From Hydractinia symbiolongicarpus (lineage: Eukaryota > Cnidaria > Hydrozoa > Anthoathecata > Hydractiniidae): 64,000 bases of DNA. Where the stretch lies: positions 2,668,001 through 2,732,000 of the forward strand of contig NC_079880.1 of the NCBI RefSeq assembly GCF_029227915.1, given 5' to 3'. The translations under genes and the position numbers were made by a program. The notes below the pieces were generated by a model. It did no database searches, was not told the DNA's origin, and was given only the letters and a program-made list of their open reading frames with translations. Shown piece after piece: positions 49,801 to 61,850 of this stretch (positions are counted from its first letter, which is position 1; every line of letters begins with the position of its first letter).

Positions 49801-50340
49801 TTGTATACTTTTGACAATACGGGCCGAGTCAGGGATTTACGGGAAATCGCAGGTTTTCGTTTGCCGGCGATTAAACTTCTTTTATTCAGCGTCTCATCAA
49901 AAATGAAAACATTTTTGAAAACTACAAGTCTCATGCGTTTTAGTGGTGAAAAAATAATTTAAAAAATCGTTCGGGAAATGAGTTTACTCCCTGGGTACTT
50001 TCTTTGTATACTTTTGACAATACGGGCCGACTCAGGGATTTACGGGAAATCGCAGGTTTTTGTTTGCCGGCGATTAAACTTCTTTTATTCAGCGTCTCAT
50101 CAAAAATGAAAACATTTTTAAAAACTACAAGTCTCATGCGCTTTAGTGGTGAAAAAAAAAATTAAAAAATCGTTCGGGAAATGAGTTTACTCCCTAGGTA
50201 CTTTCTTTGTATACATTCGTCTATACGGGACAAGCCCGGGAATTACGGGAAATCGCGGGATTTCGTTTGTAGGCGATTAAACCTCTTTTATTCAGCGTCT
50301 CATCAAATATGAAAACATTTTTGAAAACTACAAATCTCAT
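46890..50340 (-). repeat. HOR segment with a 2819-bp repeat distance
   Basis: The monomer pair with GTTCGGTAAATGAG followed by GTCAGGGATTTACGG and GCAGGTTTTTGTTTG occurs at 46918-47318 and again at 49737-50137, an offset of 2819 bp. Between them are relatives of the 1422-bp unit, two 192-bp monomers (near 48810 and 49610), and a short repeat of AAACAGTTTTG with AAGTCCCATGCG at 48510 and 49110. The segment is a mosaic, and finer boundaries need a dot plot. Confidence 0.65.
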
Positions 50341-51148
50341 GCGTTTTAGTGGTGAAAAAGTAATTTAAAAAATCGTTCGGGAAATGAGTTTACTCCCTGG
50401 GTGCTTTCTTAGTATACATTTGACTATACGGGCCGAGTCCGGGATTTACGGGAAATCGCAGGTTTTCGTTTGCCGGCGATTAAACTTCTTTTATTCAGCG
50501 TCTCATCAAAAATGAAAACATTTTTGAAAACTACAAGTCTCATGCGTTTTAGTGGTGAAAAAATAATTTAAAAAATCGTTCGGGAAATGAGTTTACTCCC
50601 TAGGTACTTTCTTTGTATACATTCGACTATACGGGCCAAGCCCGGGATTTACGGGAAATCGCGGGATTTCGTTTGCCGGCGATTAAACGTCTTTTATTCA
50701 GCGTCTCATCAAATATGAAAACATTTTTGAAAACTACAAGTCTCATACGTTTTAGTGGTGAAAATATAATTTAAAAAATCGTTCGGAAAATGAGTTTACT
50801 CCCTGGGTACTTTCTTTGTATACTTTGGACTATACGGGCCGAGTCCGGGATTTACGGGAAATCGCGGATTTTCGTTTGAGTGCGAATAAACTTCTTTTAT
50901 TCAGCGTCTCATCAAAAATGAAAATATTTTTGAAAACTACAAGTCTCATGCGTTGTAGTGGTGAAAAAATAATTTAAAAAATCGTTCGGAAAATGAGTTT
51001 ATTCCCTGGGTACTTTCTTTGTATACTTTTGACTATACGGCCCGAGTCCGGGGTTTACGGGAAATGGCGGGTTTTCGTTTGCCGGCGATTAAACTTCTTT
51101 TATTCAGCGTCTCATCAAAAATGAAAACATTTTTAAAAACTACAAGTC

Positions 51149-54100
51149 TCATGCGTTGTAGTGGTGAAAAAATAATTTAAAAAATCGTTCGGGAAATGAG
51201 TTTACTCCCTGGGTACTTTCTTTGTATACTTTTGACAATACGGGCCGAGTCAGGGATTTACGGGAAATCGCAGGTTTTCGTTTGCCGGCTATTAAACTTC
51301 TTTTATTCAGCGTCTCATCAAAAATGAAAACATTTTTAAAAACTACAAGTCTCATGCGTTTTAGTGGTGAAAAAAAATATTAAAAAATCGTTCGGTAAAT
51401 GAGTTTACTCCCTAGGTACTTTCTTTGTATACATTCGACTATACGGGCCAAGCCCGGGATTTACGGGAAATCGCGGGATTTCGTTTGCCGGCGATTAAAC
51501 GTCTTTTATTCAGCGTCTCATCAAATATGAAAACATTTTTGAAAACTACAAGTCTCATGCGTTGTAGTGGTGAAAAAATAATTTAAAAAATCGTTCGGAA
51601 AATGAGTTTATTCCCTGGGTACTTTCTTTGTATACTTTTGACTATACGGGCCGAGTCCGGGGTTTACGGGAAATGGCGGGTTTTCGTTTGCCGGCGATTA
51701 AACGTCTTTTATTCAGCGTCTCATCAAATATGAAAACATTTTTGAAAACTACAAGTCTCATACGTTTTAGTGGTGAAAATATAATTTAAAAAATCGTTCG
51801 GAAAATGAGTTTACACCCTGGGTACTTTCTTTGTATACTTTGGACTATACGGCCCGAGTCCGGGGTTTACGGGAAATGGCGGGTTTTCGTTTGCCGGCGA
51901 TTAAACTTCTTTTATTCAGCGTCTCATCAAAAATGAAAACATTTTTAAAAACTACAAGTCTCATGCGTTGTAGTGGTGAAAAAATAATTTAAAAAATCGT
52001 TCGGGAAATGAGTTTACTCCCTGGGTACTTTCTTTGTATACTTTTGACAATACGGGCCGAGTCAGGGATTTACGGGAAATCGCAGGTTTTCGTTTGCCGG
52101 CTATTAAACTTCTTTTATTCAGCGTCTCATCAAAAATGAAAACATTTTTAAAAACTACAAGTCTCATGCGTTTTAGTGGTGAAAAAAAATATTAAAAAAT
52201 CGTTCGGTAAATGAGTTTACTCCCTAGGTACTTTCTTTGTATACATTCGACTATACGGGCCAAGCCCGGGATTTACGGGAAATCGCGGGATTTCGTTTGC
52301 CGGCGATTAAACGTCTTTTATTCAGCGTCTCATCAAATATGAAAACATTTTTGAAAACTACAAGTCTCATGCGTTGTAGTGGTGAAAAAATAATTTAAAA
52401 AATCGTTCGGAAAATGAGTTTATTCTCTGGGTACTTTCTTTGTATACTTTTGACTATACGGGCCGAGTCCGGAGTTTACGGGAAATGGCGGGTTTTCGTT
52501 TGCCGGCGATTAAACGTCTTTTATTCAGCGTCTCATCAAATATGAAAACATTTTTGAAAACTACAAGTCTCATACGTTTTAGTGGTGAAAATATAATTTA
52601 AAAAATCGTTCGGAAAATGAGTTTACACCCTGGGTACTTTCTTTGTATACTTTGGACTATACGGGCCGAGTCCGGGATTTACGGGAAATCGCGGATTTTC
52701 GTTTGAGTGCGAATAAACTTCTTTTATTCAGCGTCTCATCAAAAATGAAAATATTTTTGAAAACTACAAGTCTCATGCGTTGTAGTGGTGAAAAAATAAT
52801 TTAAAAAATCGTTCGGAAAATGAGTTTATTCCCTGGGTACTTTCTTTGTATACTTTTGACTATACGGGCCGAGTCCGGGGTTTACGGGAAATGGCGGGTT
52901 TTCGTTTGCCGGCGATTAAACTTCTTTTATTCAGCGTCTCATCAAAAATGAAAACATTTTTAAAAACTACAAGTCTCATGCGTTGTAGTGGTGAAAAAAT
53001 AATTTAAAAAATCGTTCGGGAAATGAGTTTACTCCCTGGGTACTTTCTTTGTATACTTTTGACAATACGGGCCGAGTCAGGGATTTACGGGAAATCGCAG
53101 GTTTTCGTTTGCCGGCTATTAAACTTCTTTTATTCAGCGTCTCATCAAAAATGAAAACATTTTTAAAAACTACAAGTCTCATGCGTTTTAGTGGTGAAAA
53201 AAAATATTAAAAAATCGTTCGGGAAATGAGTTTACTCCCTAGGTACTTTCTTTGTATACATTCGACTATACGGGCCAAGCCCGGGATTTACGGGAAATCG
53301 CGGGATTTCGTTTGCCGGCGATTAAACGTCTTTTATTCAGCGTCTCATCAAATATGAAAACATTTTTGAAAACTACAAGTCTCATGCGTTGTAGTGGTGA
53401 AAAAATAATTTAAAAAATCGTTCGGAAAATGAGTTTATTCCCTGGGTAATTTCTTTGTATACTTTTGACTATACGGGCCGAGTCCGGGGTTTACGGGAAA
53501 TGGCGGGTTTTCGTTTGCCGGCGATTAAACTTCTTTTATTCAGCGTCTCATCAAAAATGAAAACATTTTTAAAAACTACAAGTCTCATGCGTTGTAGTGG
53601 TGAAAAAATAATTTAAAAAATCGTTCGGAAAATGAGTTTACTCCCTGGGTAATTTCTTTGTATACTTTTGACTATACGGGCCGAGTCATGGGTTTACGGG
53701 AAATGGCGGGATTTCGTTTGCCGGCGATTTAACTTCTTTTTTTCAGCGTCTCATCAAAAATGAAATCATTTTTAAAAACTATAAGTCTCATGGGTTTTAG
53801 TGGTGAAATAATAATTTAAAAAATCGTTCCGGAAATGAGTTTACATCCCGGGTACTTTCTTTACTATACGTGCCGAGTCCGGCATTTACGGGAAATCGCG
53901 GGTTTTCGTTTGCCGGCGATTAAACTTCTTTTATTCAGCGTCTCATCAAAAATGAAAACATTTTTAAAAACTACAAGTCTCATGCGTTGTAGTGGTGAAA
54001 AATTAATTTAAAAAATCGTTCGGGAAATGAGTTTACTCCCTGGGTACTTTCTTTGTATACTTTTGACAATACGGGCCGAGTCAGGGATTTACGGGAAATC

Positions 54101-55930
54101 GCAGGTTTTCGTTTGCCGGCTATTAAACTTCTTTTATTCAGCGTCTCATCAAAAATGAAAACATTTTTAAAAACTACAAGTCTCATGCGTTTTAGTGGTG
54201 AAAAAAAATATTAAAAAATCGTTCGGTAAATGAGTTTACTCCCTAGGTACTTTCTTTGTATACATTCGACTATACGGGCCAAGCCCGGGATTTACGGGAA
54301 ATCGCGGGATTTCGTTTGCCGGCGATTAAACGTCTTTTATTCAGCGTCTCATCAAATATGAAAACATTTTTGAAAACTACAAGTCTCATGCGTTGTAGTG
54401 GTGAAAAAATAATTTAAAAAATCGTTCGGAAAATGAGTTTATTCCCTGGGTACTTTCTTTGTATACTTTTGACTATACGGGCCGAGTCCGGGGTTTACGG
54501 GAAATGGCGGGTTTTCGTTTGCCGGCGATTAAACGTCTTTTATTCAGCGTCTCATCAAATATGAAAACATTTTTGAAAACTACAAGTCTCATACGTTTTA
54601 GTGGTGAAAATATAATTTAAAAAATCGTTCGGAAAATGAGTTTACACCCTGGGTACTTTCTTTGTATACTTTGGACTATACGGGCCGAGTCCGGGATTTA
54701 CGGGAAATCGCGGATTTTCGTTTGAGTGCGAATAAACTTCTTTTATTCAGCGTCTCATCAAAAATGAAAATATTTTTAAAAACTACAAGTCTCATGCGTT
54801 GTAGTGGTGAAAAAATAATTTAAAAAATCGTTCGGAAAATGAGTTTATTCCCTGGGTACTTTCTTTGTATACTTTTGACTATACGGGCCGAGTCCGGGGT
54901 TTACGGGAAATGGCGGGTTTTCGTTTGCCGGCGATTAAACTTCTTTTATTCAGCGTCTCATCAAAAATGAAAACATTTTTAAAAACTACAAGTCTCATGC
55001 GTTGTAGTGGTGAAAAAATAATTTAAAAAATCGTTCGGGAAATGAGTTTACTCCCTGGGTACTTTCTTTGTATACTTTTGACAATACGGGCCGAGTCAGG
55101 GATTTACGGGAAATCGCAGGTTTTCGTTTGCCGGCTATTAAACTTCTTTTATTCAGCGTCTCATCAAAAATGAAAACATTTTTAAAAACTACAAGTCTCA
55201 TGCGTTTTAGTGGTGAAAAAAAATATTAAAAAATCGTTCGGGAAATGAGTTTACTCCCTAGGTACTTTCTTTGTATACATTCGACTATACGGGCCAAGCC
55301 CGGGATTTACGGGAAATCGCGGGATTTCGTTTGCCGGCGATTAAACGTCTTTTATTCAGCGTCTCATCAAATATGAAAACATTTTTGAAAACTACAAGTC
55401 TCATGCGTTGTAGTGGTGAAAAAATAATTTAAAAAATCGTTCGGAAAATGAGTTTATTCCCTGGGTAATTTCTTTGTATACTTTTGACTATACGGGCCGA
55501 GTCCGGGGTTTACGGGAAATGGCGGGTTTTCGTTTGCCGGCGATTAAACTTCTTTTATTCAGCGTCTCATCAAAAATGAAAACATTTTTAAAAACTACAA
55601 GTCTCATGCGTTGTAGTGGTGAAAAAATAATTTAAAAAATCGTTCGGAAAATGAGTTTACTCCCTGGGTAATTTCTTTGTATACTTTTGACTATACGGGC
55701 CGAGTCATGGGTTTACGGGAAATGGCGGGATTTCGTTTGCCGGCGATTTAACTTCTTTTTTTCAGCGTCTCATCAAAAATGAAATCATTTTTAAAAACTA
55801 TAAGTCTCATGGGTTTTAGTGGTGAAATAATAATTTAAAAAATCGTTCCGGAAATGAGTTTACATCCCGGGTACTTTCTTTACTATACGTGCCGAGTCCG
55901 GCATTTACGGGAAATCGCAGGTTTTCGTTT
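51149..55930 (-). repeat. Nested 812/1015/1004/1015-bp HOR series (2019-bp double unit)
   Basis: The monomer with GTTGTAGTGG followed by GTCAGGGATTTACGG and GGCTATTAAAC starts at 51149, 51961, 52976, 53980 and 54995, giving spacings of 812, 1015, 1004 and 1015 bp, or 4 or 5 monomers. The 1004 spacing contains one 192-bp monomer. From 51961 to 53980 and from 52976 to 54995 the offset is 2019 bp, so a 10-monomer double unit is repeated. One copy at 53980 has AAATTAATTTAAAA. Exact edges were not resolved. Confidence 0.75.
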
Positions 55931-56004
55931 GCCGGCGATTAAACATCTTTTATTCAGCGTCTCATCAAAAATGAAAACATTTTTGAAAACTACAAGTCTC
56001 ATGC

Positions 56005-59000
56005 GTTTTAGTGGTGAAAAAATAATTTTAAAAATCGTTCGGGAAATGAGTTTATTCCCTGGGTACTTTCTTTGTATACTTTTGACAATACGGGCCGAGT
56101 CCTGGATTTACGGGAAATCGCAGGTTTTCGTTTGCCGGCGATTATACTTCTTTTATTCAGTGTCTCATCAATAATGAAAACATTTTTGAAAACTACAAGT
56201 CTCATGCGTTTTAGTGGTGAAAAAATAATTTAAAAAATCGTTCGGGAAATGAGTTTACTCCCTGGGTACTTTCTTTGTATACTTTTGACAATACGGGCCG
56301 AGTCAGGGATTTACGGGAAATCGCAGGTTTTCGTTTGCCGGCTATTAAACTTCTTTTATTCAGCGTCTCATCAAAAACGAAAACATTTTTAAAAACTACA
56401 AGTCTCATGCGTTTTAGTGGTGAATAAAAATATTCAAAAATCGTTCGGGAAATGAGTTTACTCCCTAGGTACTTTCTTTGTATACATTCGACTATACGGA
56501 CCAAGCCCGGGATTTACGGGAAATCGCAGGTTTTCGTTTGCCGGCGATTAAACGTCTTTTATTCAGCGTCTCATCAAAAATGAAAACATTTTTAAAAACT
56601 ACAAGTCTCATGCGTTGTAGTGGTGAAAAAATAATTTAAAAAATCGTTTGGGAAATGAGTTTACTCCCTGGGTACTTTCTTTGTATACTTTTGACAATAC
56701 GGGCCGAGTCAGGGATTTACGGGAAATCGCAGGTTTTCGTTTGCCGGCTATTAAACTTCTTTTATTCAGCGTCTCATCAAAAATGAAAACATTTTTAAAA
56801 ACTACAAGTCTCATGCGTTTTAGTGGTGAAAAAAAATATTAAAAAATCGTTCGGGAAATGAGTTTACTCCCTAGGTACTTTCTTTGTATACTTTTGACTA
56901 TACGGGCCGAGTCATGGGTTTACGGGAAATGGCGGGATTTCGTTTGCCGGCGATTTAACTTCTTTTTTTCAGCGTCTCATCAAAAATGAAATCATTTTTA
57001 AAAACTATAAGTCTCATGGGTTTTAGTGGTGAAATAATAATTTAAAAAATCGTTCCGGAAATGAGTTTACATCCCGGGTACTTTCTTTACTATACGTGCC
57101 GAGTCCGGCATTTACGGGAAATCGCAGGTTTTCGTTTGCCGGCGATTAAACATCTTTTATTCAGCGTCTCATCAAAAATGAAAACATTTTTGAAAACTAC
57201 AAGTCTCATGCGTTTTAGTGGTGAAAAAATAATTTAAAAAATCGTTCGGGAAATGAGTTTATTCCCTGGGTACTTTTTTGTATACTTTTGACAATACGGG
57301 CCGAGTCCTGGATTTACGGGAAATCGCAGGTTTTCGTTTGCCGGCGATTATACTTCTTTTATTCAGCGTCTCATCAATAATGAAAACATTTTTGAAAACT
57401 ACAAGTCTCATGCGTTTTAGTGGTGAAAAAATAATTTAAAAAATCGTTCGGGAAATGAGTTTACTCCCTGGGTACTTTCTTTGTATACTTTTGACAATAC
57501 GGGCCGAGTCAGGGATTTACGGGAAATCGCAGGTTTTCGTTTGCCGGCTATTAAACTTCTTTTATTCAGCGTCTCATCAAAAATGAAAACATTTTTAAAA
57601 ACTACAAGTCTCATGCGTTTTAGTGGCGAATAAAAATATTCAAAAATCGTTCGGGAAATGAGTTTACTCCCTAGGTACTTTCTTTGTATACATTCGACTA
57701 TACGGACCAAGCCCGGGATTTACGGGAAATCGCAGGTTTTCGTTTGCCGGCGATTAAACGTCTTTTATTCAGCGTCTCATCAAAAATGAAAACATTTTTA
57801 AAAACTACAAGTCTCATGCGTTGTAGTGGTGAAAAAATAATTTAAAAAATCGTTTGGGAAATGAGTTTACTCCCTGGGTACTTTCTTTGTATACTTTTGA
57901 CAATACGGGCCGAGTCAGGGATTTACGGGAAATCGCAGGTTTTCGTTTGCCGGCTATTAAACTTCTTTTATTCAGCGTCTCATCAAAAATGAAAACATTT
58001 TTAAAAACTACAAGTCTCATGCGTTTTAGTGGTGAAAAAAAATATTAAAAAATCGTTCGGGAAATGAGTTTACTCCCTAGGTACTTTCTTTGTATACTTT
58101 TGACTATACGGGCCGAGTCATGGGTTTACGGGAAATGGCGGGATTTCGTTTGCCGGCGATTTAACTTCTTTTTTTCAGCGTCTCATCAAAAATGAAATCA
58201 TTTTTAAAAACTATAAGTCTCATGGGTTTTAGTGGTGAAATAATAATTTAAAAAATCGTTCCGGAAATGAGTTTACATCCCGGGTACTTTCTTTACTATA
58301 CGTGCCGAGTCCGGCATTTACGGGAAATCGCAGGTTTTCGTTTGCCGGCGATTAAACGTCTTTTATTCAGCGTCTCATCAAAAATGAAAACATTTTTAAA
58401 AACTACAAGTCTCATGCGTTGTAGTGGTGAAAAAATAATTTAAAAAATCGTTTGGGAAATGAGTTTACTCCCTGGGTACTTTCTTTGTATACTTTTGACA
58501 ATACGGGCCGAGTCAGGGATTTACGGGAAATCGCAGGTTTTCGTTTGCCGGCTATTAAACTTCTTTTATTCAGCGTCTCATCAAAAATGAAAACATTTTT
58601 AAAAACTACAAGTCTCATGCGTTTTAGTGGTGAAAAAAAATATTAAAAAATCGTTCGAGAAATGAGTTTACTCCCTAGGTACTTTCTTTGTATACTTTTG
58701 ACTATACGGGCCGAGTCATGGGTTTACGGGAAATGGCGGGATTTCGTTTGCCGGCGATTTAACTTCTTTTTTTCAGCGTCTCATCAAAAATGAAATCATT
58801 TTTAAAAACTATAAGTCTCATGGGTTTTAGTGGTGAAATAATAATTTAAAAAATCGTTCCGGAAATGAGTTTACATCCCGGGTACTTTCTTTACTATACG
58901 TGCCGAGTCCGGCATTTACGGGAAATCGCAGGTTTTCGTTTGCCGGCGATTAAACATCTTTTATTCAGCGTCTCATCAAAAATGAAAACATTTTTGAAAA

Positions 59001-61850
59001 CTACAAGTCTCATGCGTTTTAGTGGTGAAAAAATAATTTAAAAAATCGTTCGGGAAATGAGTTTATTCCCTGGGTACTTTCTTTGTATACTTTTGACAAA
59101 ACGGGCCGAGTCCTGGATTTACGGGAAATCGCAGGTTTTCGTTTGCCGGCGATTATACTTCTTTTATTCAGCGTCTCATCAATAATGAAAACATTTTTGA
59201 AAACTACAAGTCTCATGCGTTTTAGTGGTGAAAAAATAATTTAAAAAATCGTTCGGGAAATGAGTTTACTCCCTGGGTACTTTCTTTGTATACTTTTGAC
59301 AATACGGGCCGAGTCAGGGATTTACGGGAAATCGCAGGTTTTCGTTTGCCGGCTATTAAACTTCTTTTATTCAGCGTCTCATCAAAAATGAAAACATTTT
59401 TAAAAACTACAAGTCTCATGCGTTTTAGTGGTGAATAAAAATATTCAAAAATCGTTCGGGAAATGAGTTTACTCCCTAGGTACTTTCTTTGTATACATTC
59501 GACTATACGGACCAAGCCCGGGATTTACGGGAAATCGCAGGTTTTCGTTTGCCGGCGATTAAACGTCTTTTATTCAGCGTCTCATCAAAAATGAAAACAT
59601 TTTTAAAAACTACAAGTCTCATGCGTTGTAGTGGTGAAAAAATAATTTAAAAAATCGTTTGGGAAATGAGTTTACTCCCTGGGTACTTTCTTTGTATACT
59701 TTTGACAATACGGGCCGAGTCAGGGATTTACGGGAAATCGCAGGTTTTCGTTTGCCGGCTATTAAACTTCTTTTATTCAGCGTCTCATCAAAAATGAAAA
59801 CATTTTTAAAAACTACAAGTCTCATGCGTTTTAGTGGTGAAAAAAAATATTAAAAAATCGTTCGGGAAATGAGTTTACTCCCTAGGTACTTTCTTTGTAT
59901 ACATTCGACTATACGGGCCAAGCCCGGGATTTACGGGAAATCGCGGATTTTCGTTTGAGTGCGAATAAACTTCTTTTATTCAGCGTCTCATCAAAAATGA
60001 AAATATTTTTGAAAACTACAAGTCTCATGCGTTGTAGTGGTGAAAAAATAATTTAAAAAATCGTTCGGAAAATGAGTTTATTCCCTGGGTACTTTCTTTG
60101 TATACTTTTGACTATACGGGCCGAGTCCGGGGTTTACGGGAAATGGCGGGTTTTCGTTTGCCGGCGATTAAACCTCTTTTATTCAGCGTTTCATCAAAAA
60201 TGAAAATATTTTTAAAAACTACAAGTCTCATGCGTTTTAGTGGTGAAAAAAAATATTAAAAAATCGTTCGGGAAATGAGTTTACTCCCTAGGTACTTTCT
60301 TTGTATACATTCGACTATACGGGCCAAGCCCGGGATTTACGGGAAATCGCGGATTTTCGTTTGAGTGCGAATAAACTTCTTTTATTCAGCGTCTCATCAA
60401 AAATGAAAATATTTTTGAAAACTACAAGTCTCATGCGTTGTAGTGGTGAAAAAATAATTTAAAAAATCGTTCGGAAAATGAGTTTATTCCCTGGGTACTT
60501 TCTTTGTATACTTTTGACTATACGGGCTGAGTCCGGGGTTTACGGGAAATGGCGGGTTTTCGTTTGCCGGCGATTAAACCTCTTTTATTCAGCGTTTCAT
60601 CAAAAATGAAAATATTTTTAAAAACTACAAGTCTCATGCGTTGTAGTGGTGAAAAAATAATTTAAAAAATCGTTCGGGAAATGAGTTTACTCCCTGGGTA
60701 CTTTCTTTGTATACTTTTGACAATACGGGCCGAGTCAGGGATTTACGGGAAATCGCAGGTTTTCGTTTGCCGGCTATTAAACTTCTTTTTTTCAGCGTCT
60801 CATCAAAAATGAAAACATTTTTAAAAACTACAAGTCTCATGCGTTGTAGTGGTGAAAAAATAATTTAAAAAATCGTTCGGAAAATGAGTTTACTCCCTGG
60901 GTAATTTCTTTGTATACTTTTGACTATACGGGCCGAGTCATGGGTTTACGGGAAATGGCGGGATTTCGTTTGCCGGCGATTTAACTTCTTTTTTTCAGCG
61001 TCTCATCAAAAATGAAATCATTTTTAAAAACTATAAGTCTCATGGGTTTTAGTGGTGAAATAATAATTTAAAAAATCGTTCCGGAAATGAGTTTACATCC
61101 CGGGTACTTTCTTTACTATACGTGCCGAGTCCGGCATTTACGGGAAATCGCAGGTTTTCGTTTGCCGGCGATTAAACATCTTTTATTCAGCGTCTCATCA
61201 AAAATGAAAACATTTTTGAAAACTACAAGTCTCATGCGTTTTAGTGGTGAAAAAATAATTTAAAAAATCGTTCGGGAAATGAGTTTATTCCCTGGGTACT
61301 TTCTTTGTATACTTTTGACAATACGGGCCGAGTCCTGGATTTACGGGAAATCGCAGGTTTTCGTTTGCCGGCGATTATACTTCTTTTATTCAGCGTCTCA
61401 TCAATAATGAAAACATTTTTGAAAACTACAAGTCTCATGCGTTTTAGTGGTGAAAGAATAATTTAAAAAATCGTTCGGGAAATGAGTTTACTCCCTGGGT
61501 ACTTTCTTTGTATACTTTTGACAATACGGGCCGAGTCAGGGATTTACGGGAAATCGCAGGTTTTCGTTTGCCGGCTATTAAACTTCTTTTATTCAGCGTC
61601 TCATCAAAAATGAAAACATTTTTAAAAACTACAAGTCTCATGCGTTTTAGTGGTGAATAAAAATATTCAAAAATCGTTCGGGAAATGAGTTTACTCCCTA
61701 GGTACTTTCTTTGTATACATTCGACTATACGGACCAAGCCCGGGATTTACGGGAAATCGCAGGTTTTCGTTTGCCGGCGATTAAACGTCTTTTATTCAGC
61801 GTCTCATCAAAAATGAAAACATTTTTAAAAACTACAAGTCTCATGCGTTT
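56005..61850 (-). repeat. Nested 1206/598/1207-bp HOR series
   Basis: A monomer with TGTAGTGG, GTTTGGGAAATG and GGCTATTAAAC starts at 56608, 57814, 58412 and 59619 (spacings 1206, 598 and 1207 bp). The preceding marker GAATAAAAATATTCAAAAATCG with CGGACCAAGCCC lies in blocks at 56211, 57417, 59222 and 61444. The 598-bp spacing is three monomers, one of them the 192-bp type. Units of three and six monomers therefore coexist, and the 58412 copy has a CGTTCGAGAAATG change near 58656. Confidence 0.75.

Noticed and set aside
55854-56174. Recurring 60-120-codon open reading frames on both strands, for example a 64-codon frame starting MGNEFTPWVLSLYTFD and a 65-codon frame starting MRLVVFKNVFIFDE
   Set aside because: They are translations of the satellite itself. 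The 203-bp period is not a multiple of three, so frames shift at each monomer. Longer frames appear only where an indel makes a monomer 204 bp. Both strands are open over the same bases, and variants do not favour synonymous sites. No gene is claimed.
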